The notes under the pieces were generated by a model. It had not been told where the DNA came from and did no database searches. It worked only from the letters and a program-made list of their open reading frames with translations. A stretch of 64,000 nucleotides of DNA from UBA830 sp002295635. Lineage in GTDB: Bacteria; Pseudomonadota; Alphaproteobacteria; MPNO01; UBA830. Both the position numbers and the translations under genes were made by a program. Shown here piece after piece: positions 8,909-16,662 of the stretch. The stretch covers positions 1 through 64,000 of the forward strand of contig DBHK01000026.1 of NCBI GenBank assembly GCA_002295635.1, given 5' to 3'. Position 1 is the stretch's first letter. Every line of letters starts with the position of its first letter.

Positions 8909-9769
8909 GTGTCAATAGAAATCATGCCGCTGGACGCGGCTTTGGGTGCGCGGGTGCTTGGCATTAACCTATCAAAGGATATATCGTGCGATGATTTCAG
9001 TACGATACATGCAGCTTGGCTTAAATATCACGTCCTTATTTTCCCTGACCAGAATCTTCAGGATAAAGATCAGGTACGTTTTTCTCGTATGTTTGGCGAG
9101 CTCCCCTCAAAATCGCCGCATTCGAGGGGATCAAAATCCGGAGATCAACTGCACCAGTCGGTGATGCTGGTCTCTAATATTAGAGAAGATGGGAAAGTAA
9201 TCGGTTCCTTGCCGGATGGTGAGATGCATTTTCACACAGATGGTGCATATGAGCGGGACCCATATAGGTACACAATGCTCTATGCGTTGGAGGTTCCCAA
9301 AGAGGGTGGAGACACATTGTTCGCAAATATGTGCCTAGCTTTCGATACACTTCCCGGAGATCTAAAACTCCGACTATCCAAAGCGGAAGCCGAGCAAGGA
9401 TTTTATACAGGTGTTGACGTCTCAGCCAAAATGAAGCGGTCACTTCGAGTGGATGGCTATAAAGGTAGCGCTGTACACCCAATATTTATTCGGCATGAAG
9501 AAACCGAGAGGATATCCGTATATGTAAACCGGTTATTAACACGGCGAATTATCGGTTTTGACGATGAAGAAAGTCAGAGTGTGCTGTCCCGCCTATTTGA
9601 ACATTCAGAGCGATCTGAAATTATATATCAACATAAATGGAAACCTGGTGATTTGGTCGCTTGGGACAATCGATGCACAAATCACGCACGCACCGATTTC
9701 TCTGCTGGAGAACGTAGACTTTTACGTCGGACTACAGTCCAAGGGCGTAAACCTATGGCTGCATTTTAA
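8909..9769 (+). CDS. TauD/TfdA family Fe(II)/2-oxoglutarate-dependent dioxygenase
   Basis: About 286 residues. The metal site is complete: His109-Thr-Asp111 in HFHTDGAYE, and the distal histidine in NRCTNHARTDF. The 2-oxoglutarate-binding arginine lies in RRLLRRTTV. I chose the GTG at 8909 because a strong purine-rich ribosome-binding site (GAGGGGAGGG) lies five bases upstream. An in-frame TTG at 8867 would add 14 residues but has no such site. Family members oxidise taurine, alkyl sulfates, 2,4-D and other small acids, and the substrate here cannot be read. It is transcribed divergently from the AhpD-like operon. Confidence 0.9.
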   Translation: MSIEIMPLDAALGARVLGINLSKDISCDDFSTIHAAWLKYHVLIFPDQNLQDKDQVRFSRMFGELPSKSPHSRGSKSGDQLHQSVMLVSNIREDGKVIGSLPDGEMHFHTDGAYERDPYRYTMLYALEVPKEGGDTLFANMCLAFDTLPGDLKLRLSKAEAEQGFYTGVDVSAKMKRSLRVDGYKGSAVHPIFIRHEETERISVYVNRLLTRRIIGFDDEESQSVLSRLFEHSERSEIIYQHKWKPGDLVAWDNRCTNHARTDFSAGERRLLRRTTVQGRKPMAAF

Positions 9770-10358
9770 ATTGCTATATCTTGCCATGTCTTTTGGAGAG
9801 AAGATGAGGATTACTAATTTGCAAAGCCTTCTGATCTAGAAACACGAGGTAATTAAAAAATGTCCAACACACTTTTCTTGACGACTTTCTTGATTTTGGA
9901 GTTGCCGGCATCAGATGCTCGCATGGGATAGATAACGCTCGCAAGTTGGTAAAATTTAAACCTTTGACACTGTCGAAGTAAAATTCAGTCAAAATCTATC
10001 TGATTAAAGGTGACTGGACCGATGTAGTCGCAACTTTAACTTTATGTCTTACTACTGCTCACGAAAAAACAAAAAAAGTGGACTAGGTTTTCCAATAAAT
10101 TGAAAAAATCTTTCATTCGAGTTTTGTCGTAAAATTTCAAGTACTTTCAAATATCGTCATAGTCAAAAAATAAAGGTGTTTTTCGGATATCCTCAGGGTG
10201 TGGTGGCTATACCAACGTTAAGTTTTAAATGGTCCGGCCATCTAGTCCTATAATGGCAACTCCGCCTGTCCCTCAGAGAAATCTTAAAAACTCTATGTTG
10301 ATTATCTTTTCTGTGCCTGTTGGAATTATCGAATTCCTTCTAATCAGGAGGTATAATT
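9770..10358. other. 589-base AT-rich intergenic region
   Basis: No gene, RNA or clear repeat recognised. Short ORFs on both strands have no family resemblance. The last bases contain a strong AGGAGG ribosome-binding site (10346-10351) for the CcdA-like gene. The long leader may hold its promoter, but no convincing -35/-10 pair stands out. Confidence 0.4.
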
Positions 10359-11072
10359 TTGGAACTTGTATTTGGATATGGAGCCGGATTGCTGACTTTC
10401 ATCAATCCGTGTGTTCTTCCGGTCCTGCCAATTATTCTCGGCTCCCTTCTCCAACAGGAACGGGGCGGCCCCGTGGCGCTCGCTGCTGGCTTAAGCCTCT
10501 CGTTTGTCGTGCTTGGCGCCTTGGTTGCGACCATGGGATCAACAATTGGTCTAGACGCCGAACTGATGGCAAAGATTGGTTCATTAGCAATGATATTTTT
10601 TGGTGTGGTCCTGATGGTGCCGGCGCTTAACAACCGCTTCACCACGATCACTGTCAGCATGTCTAACAAAGGTGATCGACTTGCTGGAGCATCACTTCAC
10701 AGGGGTCTTAGTGGTCATTTTATCGGTGGTATATTTCTGGGGGCAGCATGGTCACCCTGTATTGGTCCGACGCTTGGCGGAGCGATATCAATTGCATCGC
10801 AGGGAGGATCATTACTCTGGTCGGTTGCCATCATGACAACTTTCGCTTTGGGAGCATCAACCGTAATTCTGTTACTAGCCTATGGCGCCCGGGAGACCGT
10901 CACACGGCGGTTTGCGAGGTTTCAAAGACTGGCAAAAAACTCAAAAACTATTTTGGCAGCAGCTTTTGTTGCCGTGGGCGTCGCAATCCTGTTTGATTTC
11001 ACCAAAGTTATAGAATCATGGGCTATCGGAATAATTCCGATTTGGTTTCAAGATCTATCAGTTGCTTTATGA
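10359..11072 (+). CDS. CcdA-like (DsbD transmembrane family) electron transporter
   Basis: A 237-residue, six-helix inner-membrane protein. The two membrane cysteines that carry electrons in CcdA/DsbD are present: Cys18 in NPCVLP and Cys134 in WSPCIGP. It starts with TTG, supported by AGGAGG seven bases upstream. Family knowledge: it moves reducing equivalents from cytoplasmic thioredoxin to periplasmic thiol proteins. The next gene, 25 bases downstream, encodes an exported thioredoxin with a probable selenocysteine, the natural electron acceptor. It may be a dedicated reductase pair and not the general cytochrome c system, since no heme-lyase genes are nearby. Confidence 0.9.
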   Translation: MELVFGYGAGLLTFINPCVLPVLPIILGSLLQQERGGPVALAAGLSLSFVVLGALVATMGSTIGLDAELMAKIGSLAMIFFGVVLMVPALNNRFTTITVSMSNKGDRLAGASLHRGLSGHFIGGIFLGAAWSPCIGPTLGGAISIASQGGSLLWSVAIMTTFALGASTVILLLAYGARETVTRRFARFQRLAKNSKTILAAAFVAVGVAILFDFTKVIESWAIGIIPIWFQDLSVAL

Positions 11073-11097
11073 CGTATCGATCAGAGGAGGAAGATTT

Positions 11098-11511
11098 ATG
11101 AAAAATTATTTTACTGGGCTAATTACGGTATTGTTTTTTTGCACTGCGGCCCCAATCGCAGCAAATGCTAATGTTAGTTGGGTCGAGTACAAAGCGGGCG
11201 TAATTAAAGAAGCACTTTCAAAAGGCGGCTCCGCTCTCCTTTTTTACAAATCAAGTTGGTGAAGTACCTGCGCTCGTCAAGATCGAGTGCTGAGAAAGCT
11301 CCGTGCGGGCAATCCAAAATATAATAAGGCAATCACTTTTATCCTCGTTGACTGGGATACTTTCCGAAACAAAGAGGTTACGAGGAACCGAAAGGTGCCG
11401 CGTCGGTCGACCCTAATCCTCCTTAAGAGTGGAGAAGAAGTTGGGCGCCTTATCGCCCAGACCGGCGAAGAGGATATTAAGGAATTATTGGAACAGGCTG
11501 TTTCTCAGTAG
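11098..11511 (+). CDS. Exported thioredoxin-like protein with in-frame TGA: probable selenoprotein (W-U-S-T-C)
   Basis: Reading through one TGA at 11260-11262 gives a 137-residue protein. It has a signal peptide (cleavage near residues 22-25), a thioredoxin fold and the redox motif W-U55-S-T-C58. The TGA falls exactly where the family has the first cysteine of WCxxC. Both halves are in the same frame and the downstream part keeps thioredoxin features (FILVDWDTF, then RRSTLILLKSG, with Ser replacing the usual cis-Pro). Start: ATG at 11098 with AGGAGG seven bases upstream. A seven-base-pair hairpin follows the TGA at SECIS distance. Neighbours are a CcdA-like reductase upstream and tRNA 2-selenouridine synthase downstream. 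The alternative, a nonsense mutation at the active site, is less likely because the rest is intact. Confidence 0.82.
11260..11290 (+). promoter_or_regulatory. Candidate bacterial SECIS element at the Sec TGA
   Basis: TGA (11260-11262) is followed by seven bases, then a stem GCGCTCG (11270-11276) pairing with CGAGTGC (11284-11290) with one G-U pair. The seven-base loop is TCAAGAT. If the closing G-C pair opens, the loop begins with GU, as in the SelB-binding loop of E. coli SECIS. The loop starts 14 bases after the TGA, within the usual bacterial range. Folding was judged by eye. Confidence 0.6.
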
Positions 11512-11618
11512 TCAAATCTAGGAGATTTCATGAAAGTCCTAAGGATTTGACTCGCTTTTTACTGCCTAGGAGGACTTGCTTGGATTATATTTAGCAGAAA
11601 TACCAGCCGGCTTGATCT

Positions 11619-12671
11619 TCAACTTCCGCAAGCTTCTATTAGTTCTTGGCAGAGGTACGGTATGCTTTGCTCCACCGGCTGATTGATCTCTAATCTTTTA
11701 ACTATCGGAGCAATCCGCTTGGATATGGCATGTTGATATAAAGGATCATAGTGACTGGTGAGTATTTCTTGAACGAATTCGCTCCATTTTCCCTCACTAA
11801 CTAACTTCCGTAGTTTTTCTGTATCGATAGCATTTGATTTTTTATCAATAAACGATAACAGATTGGGAATTGCTTTTCGTTGCAGAAAATCAGGGTCATA
11901 TTCCTTTAATATGAAGCTCACACGATGTTCGTTTTGGTTCTCAATAATAAAAATTGGCGCTGCCTTCATTTTCTTCCACAATGCCGCAGGAATAAAAACA
12001 CGACCAATCTTGTTACTTTCCGCTTCTGCAAAAATAGTTTTCTGATCATTAAAGGTTTTTATCTTTTCAAAGATCCTTGTCTCAAAAAGCTTTTGCGCCG
12101 GTTGATCCTGATCTTTATGAGCACCGAGCAAGCTACCGCGATGAACTGCAAGCCGTTCTAGGTTAAGAACGTCATAGCCTTTAACCTCTAAGTGATTGAG
12201 GATTTCTGTCTTACCCGTACCGGTTTTTCCGCCGATCAAGAGGAATTTATATCCGTTACAAAGTTTTTCGATGCTTCCAGTAACATGCTTTCTATAGGCC
12301 TTGTATCCCCCGTCAATTACACAGGTAGGCCAACCGACCATCGAACATACTTGGGCAAAGGAACTCGAACGTTTTCCCCCGCGGGCACAGTAGAATACAA
12401 ATTTCGTAGTTTGGGGCTTGTCATAAAAATACTCGCCCAAGTGTGTTGAAATGTTTTTTGATACCAGCGCGGCACCAATTTTTGATGCGTCAAATGGGGA
12501 AACTTCTTTGTAAATCGTCCCGACCTTTTTAAACTCGTTGTCACTTAGAACCGGTAAATTTATTGAGCCGGGGATGTGATCTTCCTTAAATTCGGAAGGC
12601 GATCTAACATCGACAATTACCTCACCGTGATCGAATTCGAAGGAGGATAACCTCTCAATTTTTGGCGACAT
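11619..12671 (-). CDS. mnmH: tRNA 2-selenouridine(34) synthase
   Basis: A 350-residue enzyme that replaces sulfur by selenium at the wobble 2-thiouridine of tRNAs, using selenophosphate. An N-terminal rhodanese domain (residues about 1-130) has the catalytic Cys95 in FYCARGGKRSS and the family motif GGYKAYRKHV. A P-loop, GGKTGTGKT, lies at about 147-155. Length and order match SelU/YbbB. It converges on the candidate selenoprotein gene. Its presence implies that the cell makes selenophosphate, which supports selenocysteine use; selA, selB, selC and selD are not in the window. Confidence 0.93.
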   Translation of the reverse strand: MSPKIERLSSFEFDHGEVIVDVRSPSEFKEDHIPGSINLPVLSDNEFKKVGTIYKEVSPFDASKIGAALVSKNISTHLGEYFYDKPQTTKFVFYCARGGKRSSSFAQVCSMVGWPTCVIDGGYKAYRKHVTGSIEKLCNGYKFLLIGGKTGTGKTEILNHLEVKGYDVLNLERLAVHRGSLLGAHKDQDQPAQKLFETRIFEKIKTFNDQKTIFAEAESNKIGRVFIPAALWKKMKAAPIFIIENQNEHRVSFILKEYDPDFLQRKAIPNLLSFIDKKSNAIDTEKLRKLVSEGKWSEFVQEILTSHYDPLYQHAISKRIAPIVKRLEINQPVEQSIPYLCQELIEACGS

Positions 12672-12914
12672 TTAAAGATGTGTCCCTGGAATATAGATCG
12701 GATATATAAATTTCCAATTTCCTTTGCTCATATTAGAGAAAAATCGGCCGAAATTTTGCTAAAAACCAAGAATACCATTAACGATCCCTAAATATCTTCA
12801 TCGCGTATTTAACTATACAGGCTGAGCTAAAAAGAATAACAATACCCCAATGTTCGAAGCGTCGTCGGAACAACATATCTGGTTGTTCCCTTCTTTCTTG
12901 TAAACGATAAAGTC

Positions 12915-14150
12915 CTAATCGGACACGTTGTCCAAGAAGTATGTCTGTATCTTACCTTTGTTTTTTATGTTGATCTGGCCCCGGTCAGTAACGGTTGCTG
13001 TATCACCTAAAGATTGCCGCGTCATATCTGAGATATGGACTTTGCCGGGCTCCGAAGAGCTCTCCAGTCGTGATGCGAGATTGACTGTATCCCCCCACAC
13101 ATCGAAACCATTCGCGGAGACGCCGGCAATTACTGGACCGGTGTGGACACCCACTCTTATTTTCCAGGGAGCCTGCCCCAAAACTTCTCGTTTAACATTC
13201 AAACCAGATACGGCACGTGTGATGTCCAGAGCAGCCATACATGCTTTTTTTGCATGGCCCTGACGGCCATCTGGTATTCCCCCAGTCGCCATATAAGAGT
13301 CACCAATGGTTTTGACTTTACTTAGATCATGTTTTGTCGCGATTTGGTCAAAGGTTGAAAAGAATTCGTCCAGGCTTTCAATAAGTTCTCCTGGGTCAAT
13401 ATCTTCCGATATATGTGTAAACCCGACAAAATCGGTAAACAAAATTGATGCGGAAGAATAAAAGGAAGCATCTGCTTTTAAAGAAACTTTCTTGTCGTTC
13501 TCCAAATTGTCGAATTGTGGTTTAAGCGCACCAAATTCCAAAATATTACTAACTTGATCAGATAGTAGTCGCAAACCCTCACGCATATTGTGGGGGAGTC
13601 TACCCGGTTTCGAATCCGTCACACACAACGTGCCAACTGTAAAGCCTTTACTAGTGACAATCGGTGTACCGGCATAAAATTGTATATCCGGTGCAAAAGC
13701 CATTTTATGGAAGTTCTGTGTTTTATTGTTCTCCCGCACGTTCTCGATCACTAATTGTTCACGTGGGTGTTTAAGGACATATTGGCAAAGACTAATATCT
13801 CTCGGAATTTCTCGTACCAAAATTTGCTCGGGAATTGAAAATCCGTGATTATTTTTTGAGAGTTGGCTTTTGTCCGTAAGAAGATTGATCGTCGATTGGG
13901 GCTTCTCGGTGAGGTAGCACGCAAGCTCGGTTACATTATTTAGATGCCTATCATTACTAAGGTCCTTTTCCTCAAGATCAAGCCGTTTGATTTCGTTAAG
14001 ACGGTCATTTTCACCATTCAAATCTGCAACCGGGATTAACCCCGCTTTCAATCCCTGCTTCTTGATCACCCCATGAAATCGGTCTTTTAGAAAACTCATC
14101 GTAATATCCTTCGTGAGCTCAAAATTGCAGGCTATTCCCAGAGCGCCCAT
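12915..14150 (-). CDS. GAF domain-containing class III adenylate cyclase
   Basis: 411 residues: a GAF sensor domain (about 75-205) followed by a class III cyclase domain (about 233-410). Metal-binding Asp240 (LFTDFVGF) and Asp284 (TIGDSYM), adenine-selecting Lys280 and Asp350, and Arg361 (NLASRLES) are all present, so it should make cAMP rather than cGMP. No membrane segment is seen. Translation may start at Met18 (MSFLKDR), since the first 17 residues look unlike the family. It is divergent from ahpC across a repeat-rich promoter region. The GAF ligand is unknown. Confidence 0.9.
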   Translation of the reverse strand: MGALGIACNFELTKDITMSFLKDRFHGVIKKQGLKAGLIPVADLNGENDRLNEIKRLDLEEKDLSNDRHLNNVTELACYLTEKPQSTINLLTDKSQLSKNNHGFSIPEQILVREIPRDISLCQYVLKHPREQLVIENVRENNKTQNFHKMAFAPDIQFYAGTPIVTSKGFTVGTLCVTDSKPGRLPHNMREGLRLLSDQVSNILEFGALKPQFDNLENDKKVSLKADASFYSSASILFTDFVGFTHISEDIDPGELIESLDEFFSTFDQIATKHDLSKVKTIGDSYMATGGIPDGRQGHAKKACMAALDITRAVSGLNVKREVLGQAPWKIRVGVHTGPVIAGVSANGFDVWGDTVNLASRLESSSEPGKVHISDMTRQSLGDTATVTDRGQINIKNKGKIQTYFLDNVSD

Positions 14151-14316
14151 AAACTTGAAGCAGGTCTCCGCTAGAGCGGTGGATTGTCATATATTTCAAT
14201 ATAGGGTCATGAACGCTGAGGACTAAATAATCATAATTTATTAGATCTATATATTAGGTAAATCTCTCAACCCAACTCTGAAAAAAAATTAGATATATAA
14301 AAAAAACCTACTTTAG

Positions 14317-14341
14317 AATGATATTAAGAAACAGTATCATT
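14317..14341. promoter_or_regulatory. Inverted repeat upstream of ahpC (possible operator)
   Basis: Perfect 7-base arms AATGATA (14317-14323) and TATCATT (14335-14341) are separated by 11 bases, in the AT-rich DNA between the adenylate cyclase gene and ahpC, about 75 bases before the ahpC start. The size and position suit a dimeric regulator such as a peroxide sensor, but the sequence does not identify which one. Confidence 0.45.
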
Positions 14342-14344
14342 GTA

Positions 14345-14376
14345 TTGTCCGGTCGGCCCATTGTCTGGTCGACCCC
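14345..14376 (+). repeat. Tandem 16-base direct repeat in the ahpC promoter region
   Basis: Two adjacent 16-base units, TTGTCCGGTCGGCCCA and TTGTCTGGTCGACCCC, match at 13 of 16 positions. They sit immediately after the inverted repeat and 38 bases before the ahpC start codon, suggesting paired regulator sites overlapping the promoter. Confidence 0.5.
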
Positions 14377-14414
14377 AGTTTCCTAACTCTTAATTCTGAA
14401 GGATACCTCACAGT

Positions 14415-14984
14415 ATGTTACTAATTGACACCGAAATACAGCCATTCCAAGCAACAGCCTTTGAGCCTGGCAATAGTGACTTCGTGACTGTTGACAGTTC
14501 AGAAATGATCGGCAAATGGAATGTATTCTTCTTTTACCCGGCGGATTTCACCTACGTATGTCCGACTGAGTTGGAGGATTTGGCAAATCACCATGATGAT
14601 TTCCAAGCGATGGGGGTCGATGTCTACGCAATTTCTACAGATAGTCATTTTTGCCATAAGGCATGGCATGGTTCTTCCACTGCTGTGGGAAAGATCAAAT
14701 TTAAAATGATCAGCGACAACACATTTAACATTTCTAGAAGCTTCAATGTCCTACGCGAGAATGAAGGCCGCTCCGAGCGTGGCACATTCGTGGTTGATCC
14801 AGATGGAATGATTAAATTTATGGAGATTAGCTGCGAGGGTGTTGGGAGAGATGCCTCTAGTTTGGTGCGGAAAGTAAAGGCCGCTCAATACGTCAGGCAA
14901 CATCCCGATGAAGTTTGTCCGGCAAAATGGGAAGAAGGTGAAGAGACACTCGCACCATCACTAGATCTCGTTGGAAAAATTTAG
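14415..14984 (+). CDS. ahpC: Alkyl hydroperoxide reductase subunit C (typical 2-Cys peroxiredoxin)
   Basis: A 189-residue peroxiredoxin that reduces H2O2, organic peroxides and peroxynitrite. The peroxidatic Cys49 lies in DFTYVCPTE and the resolving Cys168 in DEVCPAKW, both at the family positions. It is followed by ahpF, its NADH-dependent reductase, so the pair forms a complete cytoplasmic peroxidase. Regulation by peroxide is likely, given the repeats upstream. Both redox residues are plain cysteine codons, unlike the TGA-containing thioredoxin 3 kb away. Confidence 0.96.
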   Translation: MLLIDTEIQPFQATAFEPGNSDFVTVDSSEMIGKWNVFFFYPADFTYVCPTELEDLANHHDDFQAMGVDVYAISTDSHFCHKAWHGSSTAVGKIKFKMISDNTFNISRSFNVLRENEGRSERGTFVVDPDGMIKFMEISCEGVGRDASSLVRKVKAAQYVRQHPDEVCPAKWEEGEETLAPSLDLVGKI

Positions 14985-15011
14985 TTGAAGATAATTAAAA
15001 TGATCTTCAAC
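14984..15011 (+). other. Intercistronic hairpin between ahpC and ahpF
   Basis: GTTGAAGAT (14984-14992) pairs with ATCTTCAAC (15003-15011) around a 10-base AT-rich loop, directly at the ahpC stop codon. No T-run follows, so it is more likely an mRNA-stabilising or processing hairpin than a full terminator. It would let ahpC transcripts outnumber ahpF. Confidence 0.55.
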
Positions 15012-15048
15012 ATCCCAATTTTGGGACCTTCTAGGGATTAGCGCTCTA

Positions 15049-16629
15049 TTGCTAACCGATGAAATAAAGAAGACCATCGCCGGTTATGCGGATGGAATGA
15101 GTAGGCCCGTTTCTATTGTACTGAATAGCGGTAATCATGAAAAACGGGCTGAACTCATTGAATTCATAAAGTCTGTTGCAAACACAACTAGGTTGATTGA
15201 GTTCCATGAGAGGGAATTTGCCGAAAAACTGCGGAGTCCTCTTACCTTTGCAATAGAGGTGGGCGGTAAACCGACCGGAATCTACTTTTCGGGGATACCC
15301 ACTGGTCATGAATTTAACACTTTTATTCTCGCAATCCTTCAAAGTGGGGGTGTCGAAATAAAACTGGAGGAAAATCTTAAGAAGATCATTACCAACATCC
15401 AGGAGCCTCTCTCATTTGAAACCTTTGTGAGCCTGACGTGTCATAATTGCCCTGAGGTTGTTCAAGCACTTAACCAGTTTGCCATTTTAAATGACAATAT
15501 AACGAGTGAGATGATTGATGGTGGCTTATTTCAAGATATCATCGACGAACGCGATATACAGGGGGTCCCAAGCGTCTATTTAAATGGGGAATTATTCGCA
15601 AACGGTAGGGTAGAAGTCTCTGCTCTGATTGAAAAAATAGGTGAGTTCGGGACGAGCCGTGAACCGGGGTCCTCCAGTTCAATTCCTATTCAGGATGTTG
15701 TTGTGGTAGGCGGCGGGCCTGCTGGAATTAGCTCTACTATTTATGCAGCTAGGAAGGGTTTTAAGGTAGCGGTCGTAACAAAGAATGTTGGGGGACAGCT
15801 AAGAGAAACTCTAGGAATTGAAAATTTTATTTCTGTTCCCAGTACGACTGGTTCAGAACTCACTGATGCCTTAAAGCAGCATATGTCTGATTACGCCATA
15901 ACGTTGAAAGAGCACGTTGGCGTCGAGCGTGTGGAACCCGGGATATTAAAAAACGTCATCCTTTCCTCTGGTGAGATCATAAGATCCCGCACGATAATTA
16001 TTGCAACTGGGGCTAATTGGAAAAAGCTCGGCATACCTGGCGAGCAAGAAAATATTGGTAACGGGGTTGCATATTGCCCACATTGTGACGGTCCCTTTTA
16101 CAAGGGTAAGGATGTTGCTGTCATCGGAGGAGGGAATTCGGGTGTCGAAGCCGCTCTTGATTTGGCGGGTATTGCCAAGACAGTAACCTTGTTTGAGTAT
16201 TTGCCGACTTTAAAAGCAGATCAAATATTGCTGGACCAGTTAGAAAAAAGACCCAACATAAATATTGTAACAAACGCTCAAACGAACAACATTTTGTCCG
16301 AGCGAGGAAAGGTTGTCGGACTGAAATATGAAGAGCGAGACACTAAGGAACTAATAGAATGCCAAGTCTCAGGCATCTTCGTTCAGATTGGACTAGTCCC
16401 TAATAGTAAAATCGTTGATGGGTTGGTGGACCTCAACGAATATGGAGAGATAGTAGTCGATGAACTCTGCAACACCTCTATCGAAGGCATTTATGCATGT
16501 GGAGATGTAACTACTGTGCCTTACAAACAAATTATAATGTCTATGGGCGAGGGCTCTAAAGCCGCTATAACGGCTTCAGACTACCTCTTGAAGAACCCGG
16601 TTGACGAGAAACTATATTCCTTAGTTTAA
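15049..16629 (+). CDS. ahpF: Alkyl hydroperoxide reductase subunit F
   Basis: A 526-residue FAD enzyme that passes electrons from NADH to AhpC. The N-terminal double thioredoxin-fold domain has Cys131-His-Asn-Cys134. The thioredoxin-reductase-like part has the FAD motif GGGPAG near residue 224, Cys343-Pro-His-Cys346 and the NAD(P) motif GGGNSG. The start is TTG at 15049, giving MLTDEI, close to the family N terminus; a weak AGGG lies upstream. It lies 64 bases after ahpC on the same strand. Confidence 0.96.
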   Translation: MLTDEIKKTIAGYADGMSRPVSIVLNSGNHEKRAELIEFIKSVANTTRLIEFHEREFAEKLRSPLTFAIEVGGKPTGIYFSGIPTGHEFNTFILAILQSGGVEIKLEENLKKIITNIQEPLSFETFVSLTCHNCPEVVQALNQFAILNDNITSEMIDGGLFQDIIDERDIQGVPSVYLNGELFANGRVEVSALIEKIGEFGTSREPGSSSSIPIQDVVVVGGGPAGISSTIYAARKGFKVAVVTKNVGGQLRETLGIENFISVPSTTGSELTDALKQHMSDYAITLKEHVGVERVEPGILKNVILSSGEIIRSRTIIIATGANWKKLGIPGEQENIGNGVAYCPHCDGPFYKGKDVAVIGGGNSGVEAALDLAGIAKTVTLFEYLPTLKADQILLDQLEKRPNINIVTNAQTNNILSERGKVVGLKYEERDTKELIECQVSGIFVQIGLVPNSKIVDGLVDLNEYGEIVVDELCNTSIEGIYACGDVTTVPYKQIIMSMGEGSKAAITASDYLLKNPVDEKLYSLV

Positions 16630-16662
16630 CATTGATTAAACCGATCCGTTCATAAAAACCAT

